Source of the DNA: Areca catechu
Taxonomy: Eukaryota > Streptophyta > Magnoliopsida > Arecales > Arecaceae
DNA length: 64,000 bases
Direction: 5' to 3'
Assembly (NCBI GenBank): GCA_021397845.1
Contig: CM038048.1
Location: 30,316,727 to 30,380,726, forward strand
Positions 1 through 11,902 of the stretch are shown here, one piece after another; position 1 is the stretch's first letter; the number at the start of each line of letters is the position of its first letter. Made by a program: the position numbers and the translations under genes. Under the pieces are notes generated by a model. That model was not told the origin of the DNA. It saw only the letters and a program-made list of their open reading frames with translations, and did not search any database.

Positions 1-86
1 GCATTTATTGGACTCAACTAATACCTATTAGACTCGACTAAACTTTCCTATCAAAAAAAATTTTATTGGACATTCTAAGGTCAAAC

Positions 87-1364
87 CTAACATACTATAG
101 ACTCTCTAGGTTTAACCCTAGCATGGCATGCACATGAGAATTTACTATGTATGCCTACTAAATGCCAAAGGGTATGCAAGAAGTAAGATGCAAACTTAAC
201 ATGTGCAAGAAATGAATGTAACATGCAAACCTCTACATGATGTAGGTGAATGGTTAAAAAAATATAAGAAAACTCAAGAAAAGGCAAAAAATATGAGGTG
301 AATTCGGGGTTAGTTTGGTTGGGTGGAAAGTAAGAAAAGGTTTTGTGGTTAATTGGATAGAATAATATATAAGAAGGAGTATCAGGGATTAATCCTAAGC
401 TAATAAGGTTGACCTTAAAGGGTTGGTGTGCATCTACTGGGTCTGCCTTATAAAAGAATGGGTCACTAATTTCATGAAAAAGATCTTCAATTGGGTTTAA
501 GGAAGTGACATCATCTTGAAGGTGCTGGGAGAGATAAGCCAAGTCCTTAATAAACTCTTTTGGCTTAGAAAAGTCAGGATTAGGCTCTACAATTGGATCT
601 TCTTTTAAAGTCTCCTCTAATTGCTCTTTCATTGTAGCTTGGGTGTGATCTGGGTTATCTAATTTTGGGTCGGCCACTAACTGATTATGGTCAAGGTTAA
701 CTAAATCCAGATTGGCTACTACTTGGGTATGGTCAGGGTCAACTGATTCTAGGGTGGCATCTACCTGGGTCTTTATTGATTCAACTAACACTGGACTGGG
801 TTCTACCTGGGTTTGGTCATAATCAACTAATCCTGGGTCTTCTATAGGGTACTCTTCTAGATCTTCAATAAACTCGTACTCCCCTACCAGACTTGGGTCA
901 GCCTCATATATTTCTTCTTCTAAGTCATCTTGGTGAACCAATGGGGTGGTAAGAGGGGTTTGGCTAATGGCAAATTGACTAAGGTCTGGGGTAACAAGGG
1001 TGAGTAAACTAAGGGTTATGGGATCAAAGGTTATGGGTTTAAAGGTTATGGGTTCAAAGGTTATGGGTTAAAATCTAGGGGTATTAATCCTATAGGGTTC
1101 ATATCTAGGGACTATGGGTTCCTGGGGTTCAGCTTTATGGGTCTTGCCTAGGGTTCCTACTTGGTTGAAACTTTGGTTCATTTGGTCAAGCTTAGTATCG
1201 GATTGGTCAAACCTACGGTTTATTTGGGATAACTGATTTTGGGTTTGGGTGTTGGACTGGTTTATTTGGGTAAGCTGGGCTTGGGTTTGGTCAAGCTTGA
1301 GGTTCATTTGGGAGATAATCTGATTACTCAAGGCCTTCATCATGGCCCTAAAATTGGAATCCAT
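87..1364 (-). pseudogene. Gag-like plus acidic linker frame of element A, one in-frame stop
   Basis: One reading frame runs from an ATG at 1364 to a stop at 87 and is broken only by a stop near 1065, so it was about 425 residues long. The first 75 residues are Gln/Asn-rich and probably coiled coil, with repeated LDQ/INQ motifs like the gag N-terminus of N3. A short tandem run encoding (I-T-F-x-P)n follows at about 1020-1066. Next comes an acidic linker (E-E-I-Y-E-A-D-P and repeated VDPDHTQ-type motifs), which in N3 lies between the gag zinc knuckle and protease. The last 40 residues resemble the stretch of the Ty3 integrase core around F-x-x-T-L-W-H, so pol is deleted from the linker into integrase. 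No gag capsid core or zinc knuckle is visible. There is no independent evidence of translation. Confidence 0.7.
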
Positions 1365-2491
1365 AGTTGGGTTTGGTTAGGGTTTAGACTTTTGATATCG
1401 GGTTCCTAATCTAGTGGTCATGCAACAAATCAAACAATCAAAATGAAATGATGCAACCAAGCATGCAAAAGAGAAAGAAAAGGCTAGTATAATCTAGGGT
1501 TTCCTAGACCTAGAGCCAGAAACTAGGTGGGTCAGCTCAACTTACACCTAATCCAATAGCTAGTCCTTCCACTGGCAGGTAGGGGTTGGAAGTGTGGGAG
1601 GCCCCCCCTGCTTTTGCAGGGATCCAATTAAAAACCACAACACCACTTAGGTCATTTGACTCTGGGCCCCCAGCCTTAGACACTAGCTTTCAGTAATAGC
1701 TAAAAGGTTAAATGCACTTGTTGGCCCACATAGCTCAGACCCAACCTATTGATGTCTCCTAGCCCACTAGGGCAAATTAGGTAAAATTGATTTTAATTAG
1801 GCTTGGGATAGTATGATGATGGTGGTTTTGGACCCAGGACAGGTGATGAAATCCTGCCCTGATCTGAGATTTTGAGTTGCCCTAAATATTAGGTTAAAAT
1901 GATGGCAATCAATGACCATAAAGCAAGCTAAAACAATCAGAAAATAAAATATTTTTTTAATGATTTATGATGTGTTAAGTTAGGTTTAAGTTAGCTGGGG
2001 TTATCAAACCAAGTTTGGCTTGGGATTGGGGGTTTGGTAGTTGATTAGGTTAGGTTGAGTCAAGATGTAGAATGTAGCAGAAATTAGTGAATTAGGGTTT
2101 CAGTTATTGCAGAGTTTGACATAGTCCTGATGCATAAAAAATTCAGAAAAAATCTGGAATAGAAGATGTACGGTGCTGATGAAGCTTAACATATTTCATG
2201 CTAGAAAAAAATCAGATGATAATGCAAACCTAGGGATTTCTGGACTGCTACAGAAATTATCAAGATTCTATTAGGGTTCCTATTATGCCAAAGTTTTGAG
2301 TTTTAGGTTTTCACAAAAAATAATTAAAAATTTTGATAATTACTAGAACAGAACATAGGACATACAGTGCAAATTTCATAGAAAAATAAAATGTTTATGA
2401 TGTTGAAATCAGATGAAACATAGACACCTAATGCAGTGGACAGAATGCAAAAATTAGGGTTTGTAAGTGAAAAGCAAATAAAAACTATCCT
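1365..2491 (-). other. Untranslated leader of element A
   Basis: This is the non-coding stretch between primer-binding site and gag start. It aligns by eye with the leaders of N3, N1, N2 and E4. The best-conserved block is at about 1750-1860 and holds two hairpins. I see no other feature in it. Confidence 0.65.
1758..1859 (-). promoter_or_regulatory. Paired leader hairpins, element A copy
   Basis: On the minus strand, hairpin 1 is 1859-1837: GGGCAGG, a nine-base loop, then CCTGTCC, with one G-U pair. Hairpin 2 is 1771-1758: CCTAG-TGGG-CTAGG. They are 65 bases apart. The same pair occurs in the other leaders. A packaging or dimerisation role is inferred from position only. Confidence 0.5.
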
Positions 2492-2511
2492 AAACCCGCT
2501 CTAATACCTAA
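2492..2511 (-). other. Primer-binding site of element A
   Basis: Directly inside the LTR the minus strand reads TTAGGTATTAGAGCGGGTTT, a degenerate form of the TGGTATCAGAGC site used by many plant retrotransposons that prime on initiator tRNA-Met. Confidence 0.7.
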
Positions 2512-2512
2512 C

Positions 2513-4067
2513 TGATGTGGGATGACTCTAAGAACGCTAGATATGTAGTAAAAGTAGTAAACTAATTTTTTTTTTGTGATTTTAGATTTAGGGTTGATGG
2601 CTAATTTGTCAAAGCAAAGTAAAAAGCTAGCATGTATTCAGCAATTCTAAGAATCAACTTGTCGCAGGCTGAATCATGCAAGATAACTAGAAGTCAGGAC
2701 CCAAAAATTGAGGAATTTCTAGATTAGGATAGTTTACTTGAAGCAAATCAGATAATAAGAGAAGGGAAGGTTTCATACCAGTCAGAGATGATAATATCAG
2801 TAGCAGAAGAGATCACTCACAACTCTTATCGGAGCCTGGAAGAAGAAGCCTTGTTTCTCTCAAATCTGATGGCTGATCTAGGTGGTCTGAGCAGCAAAGA
2901 AGGTCTCCTTAGGGGAGGGGAAGCACCTCGGGGATCCTACAAGTGTCAGGGTTAATCAAAACAGTAATTAAAAACAAGAAAAGGAACTATGGGTTGAAAG
3001 GAATCAGGATTAGGGTTAGAAGATGGCTGTTTGAAGCTTGTTGAAGATCTCCTTGCTTGGCGGCCTAGGGCACTCCTTCTTGGACATGTGAAGGATTGGA
3101 TGGCAGTGATATAGGGTGTAGAAGGAAGCTAGGGCAGCAAGGAATTCGTCCAAACATAAAAACACAAACCAAAGAACCAAAACAAAACACCAACACAAGG
3201 CAGTAACTCAAAATCTCAACAAGGTTTATTCATAAGAGAGAGATATTTACAAGAGGGGGAAGGGTGGGGTATTTATAGAGTTTCCATGCCCTCACTGACC
3301 AAGGTTACACTTGGGTTACAAATCCTCTTCCCAATTGGAATACAAGTCCTTTCCTAGCTAGGTTAGAATTATAAAGTTTCAAAAGGACTAGAAATCCCAA
3401 TTAGGTTAGAATTTTGACCTAGTCTTCTCTTCTTTCCTCTCCCCCCTTGGCTTTGACTTGGTCAAACTCATCAAATTCATTTTTGGACCTTGGGGAAGCA
3501 GCATGGATGCCTCCTTCATGGGCTTGGAAGAAAACCTAGGGGGTCCAGATGGGCTTCCAGGGGTTGGGCGCATGGGCTAGCATATTCCAGGGATTCTGGC
3601 TAAAATCTTGCTTCTTAAGGGATTGGGCTTGGCCCCTGGGCTTGATTTTAAGGCCTGGAGTGCTGGAATAACCTGGAAAACATGGGCTCCTGACATATGG
3701 AATATCTCAGAAGCATCTGGAGGGAATTTTGTATTTGAAATGGCACCCACGAAAAATCAAGGCACAATCAGGGCACCTAGGTGTTGATTGAGCTCCCCTA
3801 AGCTGGGGTAACTGCTTCTGACTTCAGAATGAGGTATAGTGGAACTCCAAAATAGTGTAACCTCCTCTCTTATACAAGTAGTGAACTCATACTAGACTGA
3901 TACTGGTATACAGGACTCAATGTACTGGACTAGGTTGAGGGTTGAGACAAATCAACTAACCTCAACTTATCACAGGACTCAATTCTAGTTGATTAAAAAA
4001 TTTGACACATGGCTAGGTAAACCAAATAGGGCCCAGTAATCTGTGTCTGATCCTGGTGCCCCCACTA
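2513..4067 (-). repeat. 5' LTR of element A
   Basis: The LTR is 1555 bp. On the minus strand it begins TAGTGGGGGCACCA (TG mutated to TA) and ends CCCACATCA. It matches the LTRs of N3 and N1 along most of its length. Small open frames inside it are not considered genes. Confidence 0.8.
3270..3278 (-). promoter_or_regulatory. TATA box of element A LTR
   Basis: CTATAAATA on the minus strand is followed by a C-rich stretch (ACCCCACCCTTCCC). The same arrangement occurs at equivalent places in the N1 and N3 LTRs. Confidence 0.6.
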
Positions 4068-4117
4068 GCACTCCTGTGTAGCTGATTAAGCCCGGTCCAG
4101 GAGAAGATGCGGTAACA
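4068..4117 (+). repeat. Remnant of G1 5' LTR
   Basis: These 50 bp match the last 50 bp of the 3' LTR (13285-13334). Both run from GCACT through AAGCCCGGTCC / GAGCCCAGTCC to a terminal GGTAACA / GGCAACA. The rest of the LTR lies beyond element A, outside the window. Confidence 0.8.
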
Positions 4118-4140
4118 AGTTGGTGCTAGAGGAAGGGGGG
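4118..4140 (+). other. Primer-binding site of G1
   Basis: AGTTGGTGCTAGAGGAAGGG starts immediately after the LTR terminus. The TGG three bases in fits pairing with a tRNA 3' CCA. I could not assign the tRNA with confidence. Confidence 0.6.
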
Positions 4141-4197
4141 TGAACCTTCATTCTGCTCTTTACTCTAAAAGGAGAAATTGGCTGAGAAAATCTTACA

Positions 4198-5560
4198 ATG
4201 GTGAGGGAAGAACACAAAATACCACCACCAGAAGAGGTCATTCCTAGCACAGGTCTGAAGCACCTCCCAGGGAAGATGACATCGCTGCCATTGAACCCAC
4301 CATCACTTTGGGACTAAAGCAGCTTCAGACTTTGCTGAACCGCATTGACACACTCACCACCATGGTCCAGTACCTTAGGGAGGCGACCAACAACCAGCCA
4401 CAACTGCCTGCGATGTCCTGCGTCAACCATTAGTCGGTCGTTGGGGGACGAAAGCAGCCAGAGGTTCCTGCGCCTCCGCCCTATGCTACTCCGGGGCATC
4501 GAAGGTCCTTGGGAGCTTGCGCTAACAGGAAGAGGGCACGGTCAGCTTCGCCCTCCTTTGTTGACTCCGACCCCCATGATGGTCAGCATTCTATTGAAGA
4601 TCTGAGGGACTATGGTAGCAAAATTATGCGCAATGAAGAGTGCATCGCTGAAATTGTTAAGCGACAGAACATCGAGGGGGGGTAGGTTTACGATACCCAC
4701 CCATCTTTTTTCTGCTGAAATCTTGGGGGAGCTGATCCCCCGTCACTTTAAATTTCCTCAGGTGGACCCCTACAATGGCACCACTGACACCCTAGATCAT
4801 CTGGGTACCTACAAGGCCCACATGATGGTACAGGGCACCTCCGACGCCCTTCACTGCATTACCTTTCCAACAACCCTGAAGAAGGCTGCTCAGATGTGGT
4901 TTATCGCCATCCGACTAGGTACGATCCACTCCTTTTCTCAACTTGAGAACCTTTTTCTTTTCCATTTCAGGACATGTAGTCGGACCCCAAGGAACACCGA
5001 CTGCCTCTTCCTCGTGCTTCAAAGGTAGCGAGAGACCCTCCGGGACTACATGGCCCATTTCAACTCAGTGGCCATGGAGGTCCCGGACTTGAATGAGGCG
5101 GTAGCTATGTCAACCCTCAAGAGAGGGCTCTGCTCGTCCAAGCTCTCATTCTTCCTGGATAAAAGGTTTTCGACGAGCTACACTGAGCTATTAGCAAGGT
5201 CATAGAAGTATGCCCTGGTAAAGGAGCAATCAGAGAGTTGATGCAAAGTTGAAGGGAGGTCGGCCCCCAAGAAGTAGAGCGATAAGGCTCTCGAAGTTCG
5301 GCATCCTAGTGATGGCAATCGATCTGCCCAGCCCCGAAGTCCGAGTCGAAGGACTTCCCCAGGAGGTTCGAGACCTACGCGCTCCTCTCCTTCTCGAGGG
5401 AGAAGATCCTCATGGAGATCGAAAACGAGACCTCGATCGCTAGAGACCCTCTGAAGGAGGCGGAGCTTCCCAACCAGTGCCCGATCGATGGGAGCATTGG
5501 TATGCTGCATGATTATCTGACTAGGGGCACGATGGGGACCAAGACATTATGAAGAGGCCC
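4198..5560 (+). pseudogene. gag: gag of G1 (decayed)
   Basis: Structural protein gene of a Tat-like element, made non-functional by stops and frameshifts. A possible start is the ATG at 4198. A charged Arg/Ser-rich part (about 4500-4680) precedes a recognisable capsid-type region at 4690-5220. Its key features are the DPYNGTTDTLDHL motif near 4770, an AAQMWF motif near 4890 and ETLRDYMAHFN near 5034; these are typical positions in plant Ty3 gag. Frameshifts occur near 4680 and stops near 5027 and 5200. The Arg/Ser-rich end at 5240-5450 probably replaces or precedes the nucleic-acid-binding tail. No zinc knuckle is clear. It is followed directly by protease. Confidence 0.75.
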
Positions 5561-5569
5561 AGGGGTTCT

Positions 5570-6340
5570 AATGTAATTAGTTTCTCTGACGAAGACCTCC
5601 TGGAGCCTCATCTTCCTGGAGATAAACCTGTAGCTATGTTGGTAGTCATTGCCAACTATGATGTAAAGCACATTCTCATTGATAATGGAAGCTGTACATA
5701 AGTTTTACTGTATGATGCCTTTATTCGAATGAACTTGTCCAGATCAAGGCTGTGGGAATCCCTAATGCCGCTGACTGGCTTTGGGAGAAACTCTGTTGGA
5801 GTTGAAGGAGAAATAACTTTGCCCACGACTATCGGGACAGAGCCTTACCAGAGGACTTTCCCCATCAACATTTTGGTCGTACGTACAACCTCGGCATACA
5901 ACGCTATTTTGGGCCGACCGGTCCTCAACAAGTTTCGGGCCATTATATCCACTTACCATTTGCTGGCAAAGTTTCCAACTCATAATGGAGTCGAGGAAAT
6001 GACGGGAGACTGCAAAATGGCTAGGCAATGCCTGGCTATTCATGACAAGCAGTTGGAAGGTTATCCCACTCTTGAACAACTTGATCCTTGGGTCGAAGCT
6101 GACAACCGTGGCCAGCCTATCAAGAAGATCGTGTTTGTTCCCCTTAGGGAGGATGACCCCACTAAGGTCCTCCAAATTGGGAGCACACTCGATGAGGAGG
6201 CCAAACTGGAGCTGATTGGCTTCTTGAAGAGTAATGCTGATGTTTTTTCTTGGTTGGTGTCCGACATGCCAGGCATTTCATCGGACGTCATCACCCACCA
6301 GCTTAAGATGGACCCGACCTATAGATCCATCCGATAGAAA
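5570..6340 (+). pseudogene. Aspartic protease region of G1
   Basis: This would process the gag-pol polyprotein. The active-site loop reads ILIDNGS at about 5675-5693, with D-N-G in place of the usual D-S/T-G. It is followed by a stop near 5698. The segment with RTFPINILVV and YNAILGRP (5855-5925) is the standard C-terminal part of Ty3-type proteases. The frame continues to 6337 through the protease-RT linker, which includes the SWLVSDMPGI motif near 6250 found just before RT in Tat-like elements. Confidence 0.8.
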
Positions 6341-6342
6341 AA

Positions 6343-7530
6343 GAGGAGCTTCGCTGCTAAAAGATAAAGGGCCATTGAAGAAGAAGTGAAGAAGCTCTCT
6401 TGATGCTGGCTTCTTCAGGGAGGCCCATTATCTTGAGTGGCTGGCAAATGTTGTCATGGTGAAGAAGGCTAGTGGTAAGTGGAGGATTTGTATGGACTAC
6501 ACTGACCACAACAAGGCTTGTCCGAAGGATAGCTTCCCCCTATCAAAGATCGATTAGCTGGAGGATGCCATGGCTGGCCAGTAGCTCTTAAGTTTCATGG
6601 ACGCCTTCTCCGGGTACAACCAGATTAAGATGCACCATGAAGACGAAAAGAAGATGGCCTTTATCATGGACAAAGGACTGTATTGTAACAAGATGATGCC
6701 CTTCGGCCTGAAGAACATGGGTGCCACTTTCCAAAAGCTGATCAACTGAGTCTTCGAAGGGTAGCTTGAAAGGAATATGGAGGCGTGCATTGTTGATATA
6801 ATTGTCTAGAGCCTCCATAGTGCCGACCACATTAAGGACTTGCAGGAATTTTTTGATGCACTGAGATGCCATCGGATGAAGCTAAACCTTGCCAAGTGCA
6901 TATTTGGGGTGACCTACGGGAAGTTCCTTGGTTTCTTGGTCACTCAAAGAGGGATTGAAGTCAACCTCGAAAAAATTAAAGCTATCATTGACATGGCACA
7001 TCCGACCAGTAAAAAGCAAGTGCAGGAGCTCACAGGCCGTATAGCTTCTCTCAGTCATTTTATCTCCCGGTCGATTGTGAGGTCTCTACCATTCTTCAAG
7101 ACCTTGCACTGGTCAGACCACTTCCATTGGATTGACGAGTGTTGGTCGACCTTTGAAGCCCTGAAGGATTACTTGAAGAACCCACCACCTGTTGGCCAAA
7201 CCAACAATGGGGGAAGTCTTGTACCTATACTGTCAGCATCGGACGAGACGGTCAGTTTCATCCTCATGCAGGTAGGGAAAGATGGCCAGCAGAAACCTAT
7301 ATACTATATCAGTAAAGTACTCCATGACACCGAGACAAGGTACCCTAAAGTGCAGAAACTGGTCTATTCCTTGGTCATGGTGGCAAAATGCTTCCGACTC
7401 TACTTCCAGGCACATCCGATCATCGTGCTGACTGTTCAGCCCCTCAAGGTGATCCTTCAAAGTCCTGACACCTCCGGTCGGCTTGCCAAGTAGGCCATCA
7501 AGCTGGGTGAGTTCGACATCTCTTTCCAAT
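6343..7530 (+). pseudogene. Reverse transcriptase and first RNase H of G1
   Basis: The RT fingers and palm are visible: WRICMDYTDHNKACPKDSFP near 6480, MDAFSGYNQI near 6598 and MPFGLKN near 6697. The catalytic Y-x-D-D is mutated to I-V-D-I near 6787 and a stop follows, so the enzyme is dead at its active site. The connection segment (ELTGRIASLSHFISRS) is at about 7027-7075. The first RNase H domain covers 7220-7500 (SASDETVSFILMQ, then PIYYISKVLHDTETRYPKVQ). Stops near 6555, 6583, 6748, 6763 and 7491 interrupt it. Confidence 0.85.
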
Positions 7531-7559
7531 CCTGATCAGCTTTGAAAGCTCAAGTAATC

Positions 7560-8110
7560 GCTGATTTCATTGCGGAGTGCACCTGGAGGCCGGAAGTGAC
7601 CTCGTCAGTAGCTGAAGCACTTTAGGCTGATCCCGTGAAAGAGATCGAACCTACTTGGACCCTTCATGTGGATGGAGTGTCCAACCTCACAGGGTGCAGG
7701 GCATGCCTGATCTTAGCTGCCCCGACGAGCAGTTCCTGGAGTATGCTTTACACTTTTCATTTCAAGTATTAAACAACTAGGTAGAGTATGAAGCCTTACT
7801 TGCGGGCCTAAGGATAGCCAATGAGTTAGGTATTGGCAGAATCCAGGCCTTCTCCGACTCTCAGTTGGTGGTCAATCAAGTGAAAGGCAAATTCGAAGCA
7901 AGGGACCCGACCTTGGCCAAGTACTTGGATATGGTATGAAGCCTCATATCCAGGCTTAAATTCTTCGAAATTCTCCATATGCCTTGACTGCAGAACTCTC
8001 GGGCAGATGCTCTATCATAATTGGCCACTGCCACCATCAGCACCTTCGATCGAACCTTTGTGGAGCACCTGCAGCATCCAAGTATTGCTGAAGAGCCGAT
8101 CGAAGTTCAC
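7560..8110 (+). pseudogene. Second, archaeal-type RNase H of G1
   Basis: A second RNase H domain follows the first. Its acidic catalytic set can be placed: Asp in LHVDGVSN (near 7661), Glu in EYEALLAGL (near 7785), Asp in FSDSQLVVNQV (near 7851) and Asp in the RADALS segment (near 8000). A duplicated RNase H of this kind is a known feature of the plant Tat lineage and separates G1 from the chromoviruses in this window. A frame break near 7770 and stops near 7623, 7939 and 8019 show decay. Confidence 0.8.
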
Positions 8111-8279
8111 CAAGTCGAGTAGGAAGCCTCATGGATGGACCCAATCCTTATGTTCCTAGTCAAAGAGACTCTTCTGGATGATCCGATCGAAGCTAAGCAT
8201 GTACGCTGGATGGCCTCTAAGTACGTCATCCTTGATTGCATCCTCTAGAAGCAATCATTCTCACAGCCGCTACTGAAGT

Positions 8280-9361
8280 ATTTGGAACTGACTGATGCGG
8301 ACTATGCACTTCATGAGGTACATGAAGGCATCTGCGGTGACCACCTTGAAGGGAGATCCCTAGCTTATAAAGTCATCCGGCATGGATATTATTGGCCTAC
8401 AATTCAAAAGGATGTGTTGGACTTCATCCGAAAGTGCGACGCATGTCAAAGGTACTCTAATATCCAAAGGAGGCCCGCCAGCCAGCTGACCCCACTTACA
8501 TTGCCTTAGCCATTTTCATAATAGGGCATGGACATTCTAGGACCCATTCCCCCAGCATCCGGACAATGGAAACTCCTTCTTGTGGCCATTGACTACTTCA
8601 CCCAATGGGTGGAGGCTGAACCACTGGCATAAATAATAGAGGCCAATGTTGAGAACTTCATCCAGAATGGCATTATCTTCCGATTCGGTATTCCACAGAC
8701 AATCATTACTGATAATGGAAGACAATTCGATAACTCTAAGTTTCGGGACTTCTGCCAACAATATCATATCTCCCATCGACTTACATCTATCGACCACCCT
8801 CAGTCCAATGGAGAAGCTGAGGTCACCAATCGGACGATCTTGCATGGACTGAAGACCCGGCTGAACAAAGACAAAGGGCTTTGGGCAGAAGAGCTTCACT
8901 CAGTGCTCTAGGCATATCGAACAACTGCCCGAATGGCGACCAGGGAGACTTTATTCAACCTGACCTACGAAAGTGAAGCAGTCATCCCCGTGGAAGTCTC
9001 TTTGCAATCCCTACGGATTGATCACATCATTGAGCTGACCAACTCAAAGCAACGGAGGGCTGACCAAGATTTACTTGAAGAAACCAGGCTCCAAACAAGC
9101 TTGAAGATGGTGGCCTACCATCAGAAGATGGCCAGATATTACAACTCATGGGTCAAAGCACAAACTTTCCAGGTCAGAGATCTGGTTTTGCAAAGGATGG
9201 AGATTTCAAGACTGATTGAGCAAGGAAAACTCTCCCTTAATTGGGAAGGATCCTACCAAGTCGTTGAAGTGATTTGAGCCGGAACCTATCGACTCGAACA
9301 TTTGAACGGATGACAAATAGCATGCCTGTGGAATGTAGACAACCTTCGCAAGTATTATCAA
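8280..9361 (+). pseudogene. Integrase of G1
   Basis: Integrase would insert the cDNA. The N-terminal HHCC zinc-binding module is at about 8310-8460, ending in KCDACQ. The DDE core residues are present: Asp in MDILGPIPP (8528), Asp in TDNGRQFDN (8708) and Glu in NGEAEVTNRT (near 8815). The C-terminal part, with FQVRDLVLQR near 9170 and WEGSYQVVEV near 9240, extends to about 9361. No chromodomain is seen, as expected for Tat. Stops occur near 8507, 8520, 8632 and 8909. Confidence 0.85.
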
Positions 9362-9394
9362 TAAAGTTCACAACTTCTTCTATGAAGCACTTTC

Positions 9395-9485
9395 GAAAGT
9401 CCGACCCTGGTCATCAAAGGCTCTAGGGCAGCTCACTTCCGAAAGTCCGACCCTGGTTGGCAAAGGCTCTAGGGCAGCCCACTTC
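9395..9485 (+). repeat. Two-copy tandem repeat after G1 pol
   Basis: GAAAGTCCGACCCTGG starts at 9395 and again at 9441, a 46 bp period that includes CAAAGGCTCTAGGGCAGC. Up to 9718 I see nothing else. Confidence 0.75.
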
Positions 9486-9718
9486 TGACAGACTAACACT
9501 TGGGAATTCTCCTAAATGTTTAAGTTTGGATTGAGCTACTGTCCGGCAGCTATCTCGGAGAACTTGCGATTTTAAAGAGCTGACCGAAAATACTTGGAAG
9601 AATTTCAAAAAGAATGTATTCCATCTTATATACATCAATACACATAAGTGACAAAAGTATTCTTCTATTAAGTCTAAAGAAATTCTTTACAAAAGTAGGT
9701 CAGACCTTTACAAATGCC

Positions 9719-11902
9719 CTAGGTCTGACCCATTGAAGGTGCGGCAAGGGCCTCAGCTTTGGCCCTGCCAGTTACAACTGGAGCTTGAACTAGGACATCC
9801 ACCATCCCTACACCAGCTTGAGCTGAAGCTTTGGCCCTACCCTCTTCCACGCCGCCTTCAGCCTGGGGCTCGGCCCCAACATCTGTCAGGTGCTCTTCTT
9901 CCTCTGCTGGTTCCCTTAGCTCGGTGCCAGACAGGTCAAGCTCTGGAAAAAGTCTGGCTACCCTTTTCAAGCAGTTGTCATAACCTTCTCTGTAGAAGTC
10001 CGATGCCACCTCTTCTACTTCTTCAGTGAAGTTGGCGGAAGCCTTGTTTTTGCTACGGTGTCTCGGACCTATCCCGTCGCCAGCTCCTTAGCTTCCTCAA
10101 GTTGGACCGCCAACTACGGTGCAGCCGCCCGCTCAGCATGGGCCCTCTTATCGACCTCAGCAAATCATTCTTTCTCATCTTTCAGTCAATGGATGAGGGA
10201 ATTCACCTTCGCCTTCTTCCTCTTCAGCTTAGCCTCCCGATCGGCTAGCTAGTCCTGCATCTTCTTTGATGCCTCCTTCGATTACTCGGCCTCTGCCTAG
10301 ACGACCGACAGCCTCTCCTCCATGGACTTCAAAGATGCTCCCGTGGCCACCTGAACCGCCTCCAGATCCTGCACCCTCTTTGTCGATGTCTTGGCCACAT
10401 GCAATTTCCGACCGATGCCATCATCCATCAAGGAAATGCTGTGAAGAAGCTATAAGCAGAAGGTCAAGTCAGTGCTATGCAAGACAATTAAAAGAAAAGG
10501 AAAAATAGAAGGGGGCAAGATGGGTGTTCTACCCTCATAAGGTCGCGGTAAGACTCCTTGGCTACGTCACTCAGATTTCTCTAAATGGATAGCTCCCAGT
10601 CGGCATCTATCATTGCCCCCCTTAGCAAACTCCATGCTTTTCTCGAGTTGTTCATGGCGTGCCAATGCTGGAATGCCTCTTGACGGACCTCTTCCTCAGA
10701 CTCTTCTCTGGCCGTCTCTACTTCAGCTACCTCTCCTTTGGCCGCCCATCCTTCAGCCATCCCCTTTCCCTTGTCTAAAAGGGGAACCATTTCTTTTGTG
10801 TTAGCGAGTGCTGGAGCTGACACTACCACCATATCGGATAATTTTGGCTATTCCTGCTCCGGTTGGGTGACCGACCCTCCGGCAGGAGCTGAAGACCCCG
10901 ATATTAACTTCATCACCAATACCTCTGTAAGAGGGGTATAGTCTCCATCGGAGTCCACATCTACTGTAGGAGTAGGCTGTTCCTCCTCCCACCTCTTCTT
11001 CTGTCTCTCCACAGTCGGCTTCGCGGTCGGCTCTGCTGCTAGGGCAACCCTCTTCTGCACTGCCCGCTGGATGACCCTAGCCTTGTCGATCTTCATTTTT
11101 CTACCTATTTCAAGGAAGGGTTAGGATAGGCAAACAAAAGTAGGATAGAGAAATAAATGAAGTAAATGCAAGAGAGAAGGTTGGTCAACCCTAGTGGCTC
11201 CTCTTTGTTCCTATCTAAAAATCTCTAGTGGCTGATCCCTGCCTGGTGAAGGACATCCTCCCCGAGCAGTTCATACACCATGGTCGGGTCGGCTCCATCA
11301 ATCTCATTAAATTTGGCCTGGTCGGCCATCAAGATTGCCCTCCTCTCGTTGAGCCTCAACCTCGACTCTCTCCACAATGGCTCAAAGCCCCAGGACTGAA
11401 GGCTGTCTATAAAAAAGAATTTGGCCTTCCACCCGTGGATGGCCGATGGAAGGCACTTCAGGATCCTTCAGTTAGGGCGGGGACAAAACACCCACCACTC
11501 TCGGCTCCTGAAGTCCTTTTTTAAAAAGAAGTAATTGAAGAGGCACAACCTGGGTTCGGTCTCGGCCTTGTGATAAGGAACTATGAAGCAACAGATCGTC
11601 CGAATGCTATTCGGGGTCAGCTATGCTAGTGTCACTCTGTAGAAGTTAAAGACCTCTATGAAGAAAGGGTGTAAGGGAAACCTGAGGCCGGCCTTAAGAT
11701 GGGCCTTGTACATGGGAAGGTTCCCCGGTCCTAGTGGATTGTTGGCTCTACCCTCTCGGCCCAGAATGGAGAGATGCAAGGTCGACGAAATGCTATACAC
11801 GGCCCTAAGGTTTTCGACCCGTTCCCAGGTCATCACCGATTGGATCTCACTCAACCATGGTTCCCTTTGCCTATGGGCCAGACCTTGACTACTGGATGCC
11901 AT
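9719..11902 (-). pseudogene. Antisense ORF of G1 (putative gypsy-type transposon domain)
   Basis: Lying opposite to pol between integrase and 3' LTR, this is the antisense ORF known from Tat-lineage elements; its function is unknown. A likely start is the ATG at 11902 (MASSSQGLAHRQ). Residues 60-230 match the plant 'putative gypsy type transposon' family by landmarks: FPLHPFFIEVFNFYRV, then LFNYFFLKKDF, then GWKAKFFFID. A stretch of about 120 bp at 11103-11220 looks non-coding and ends in a pyrimidine-rich tract plus AG, so it may be an intron. The downstream part (11096-10581) is Lys/Glu-rich. The last part (10500-9719) has a broken coiled coil and ends in an acidic tail after DFYREGYDNCLKR. 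Several stops interrupt it. Confidence 0.7.

Larger units (their letters stand above)
1..4067 (-). mobile_element. Element A: pol-deleted Ty3 chromovirus relative, 5' half
   Basis: Reading on the minus strand, this shows a 5' LTR (4067 down to 2513), a primer-binding site, a leader of about 1.1 kb and a gag-like frame that runs off toward position 1. The 3' part and 3' LTR lie outside the window. The right edge is fixed by comparison with related LTRs at 20574 and 20755. The next five bases, GCACT (4068-4072), continue element G1's LTR, whose other copy carries the same GCACT at about 13284. A therefore appears to have inserted into G1's 5' LTR. No protease, RT or RNase H is seen in the visible part. 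Confidence 0.75.

Noticed and set aside
87..230. A conserved F-A-S-Y-F-x-x-T-L-W-H-L motif ending the A, N1 and N2 frames looked like a new domain.
   Set aside because: It matches the Ty3 integrase core around F-W-x-T-L-W-H, including the following histidine-proline region in N2, so it is a pol remnant.
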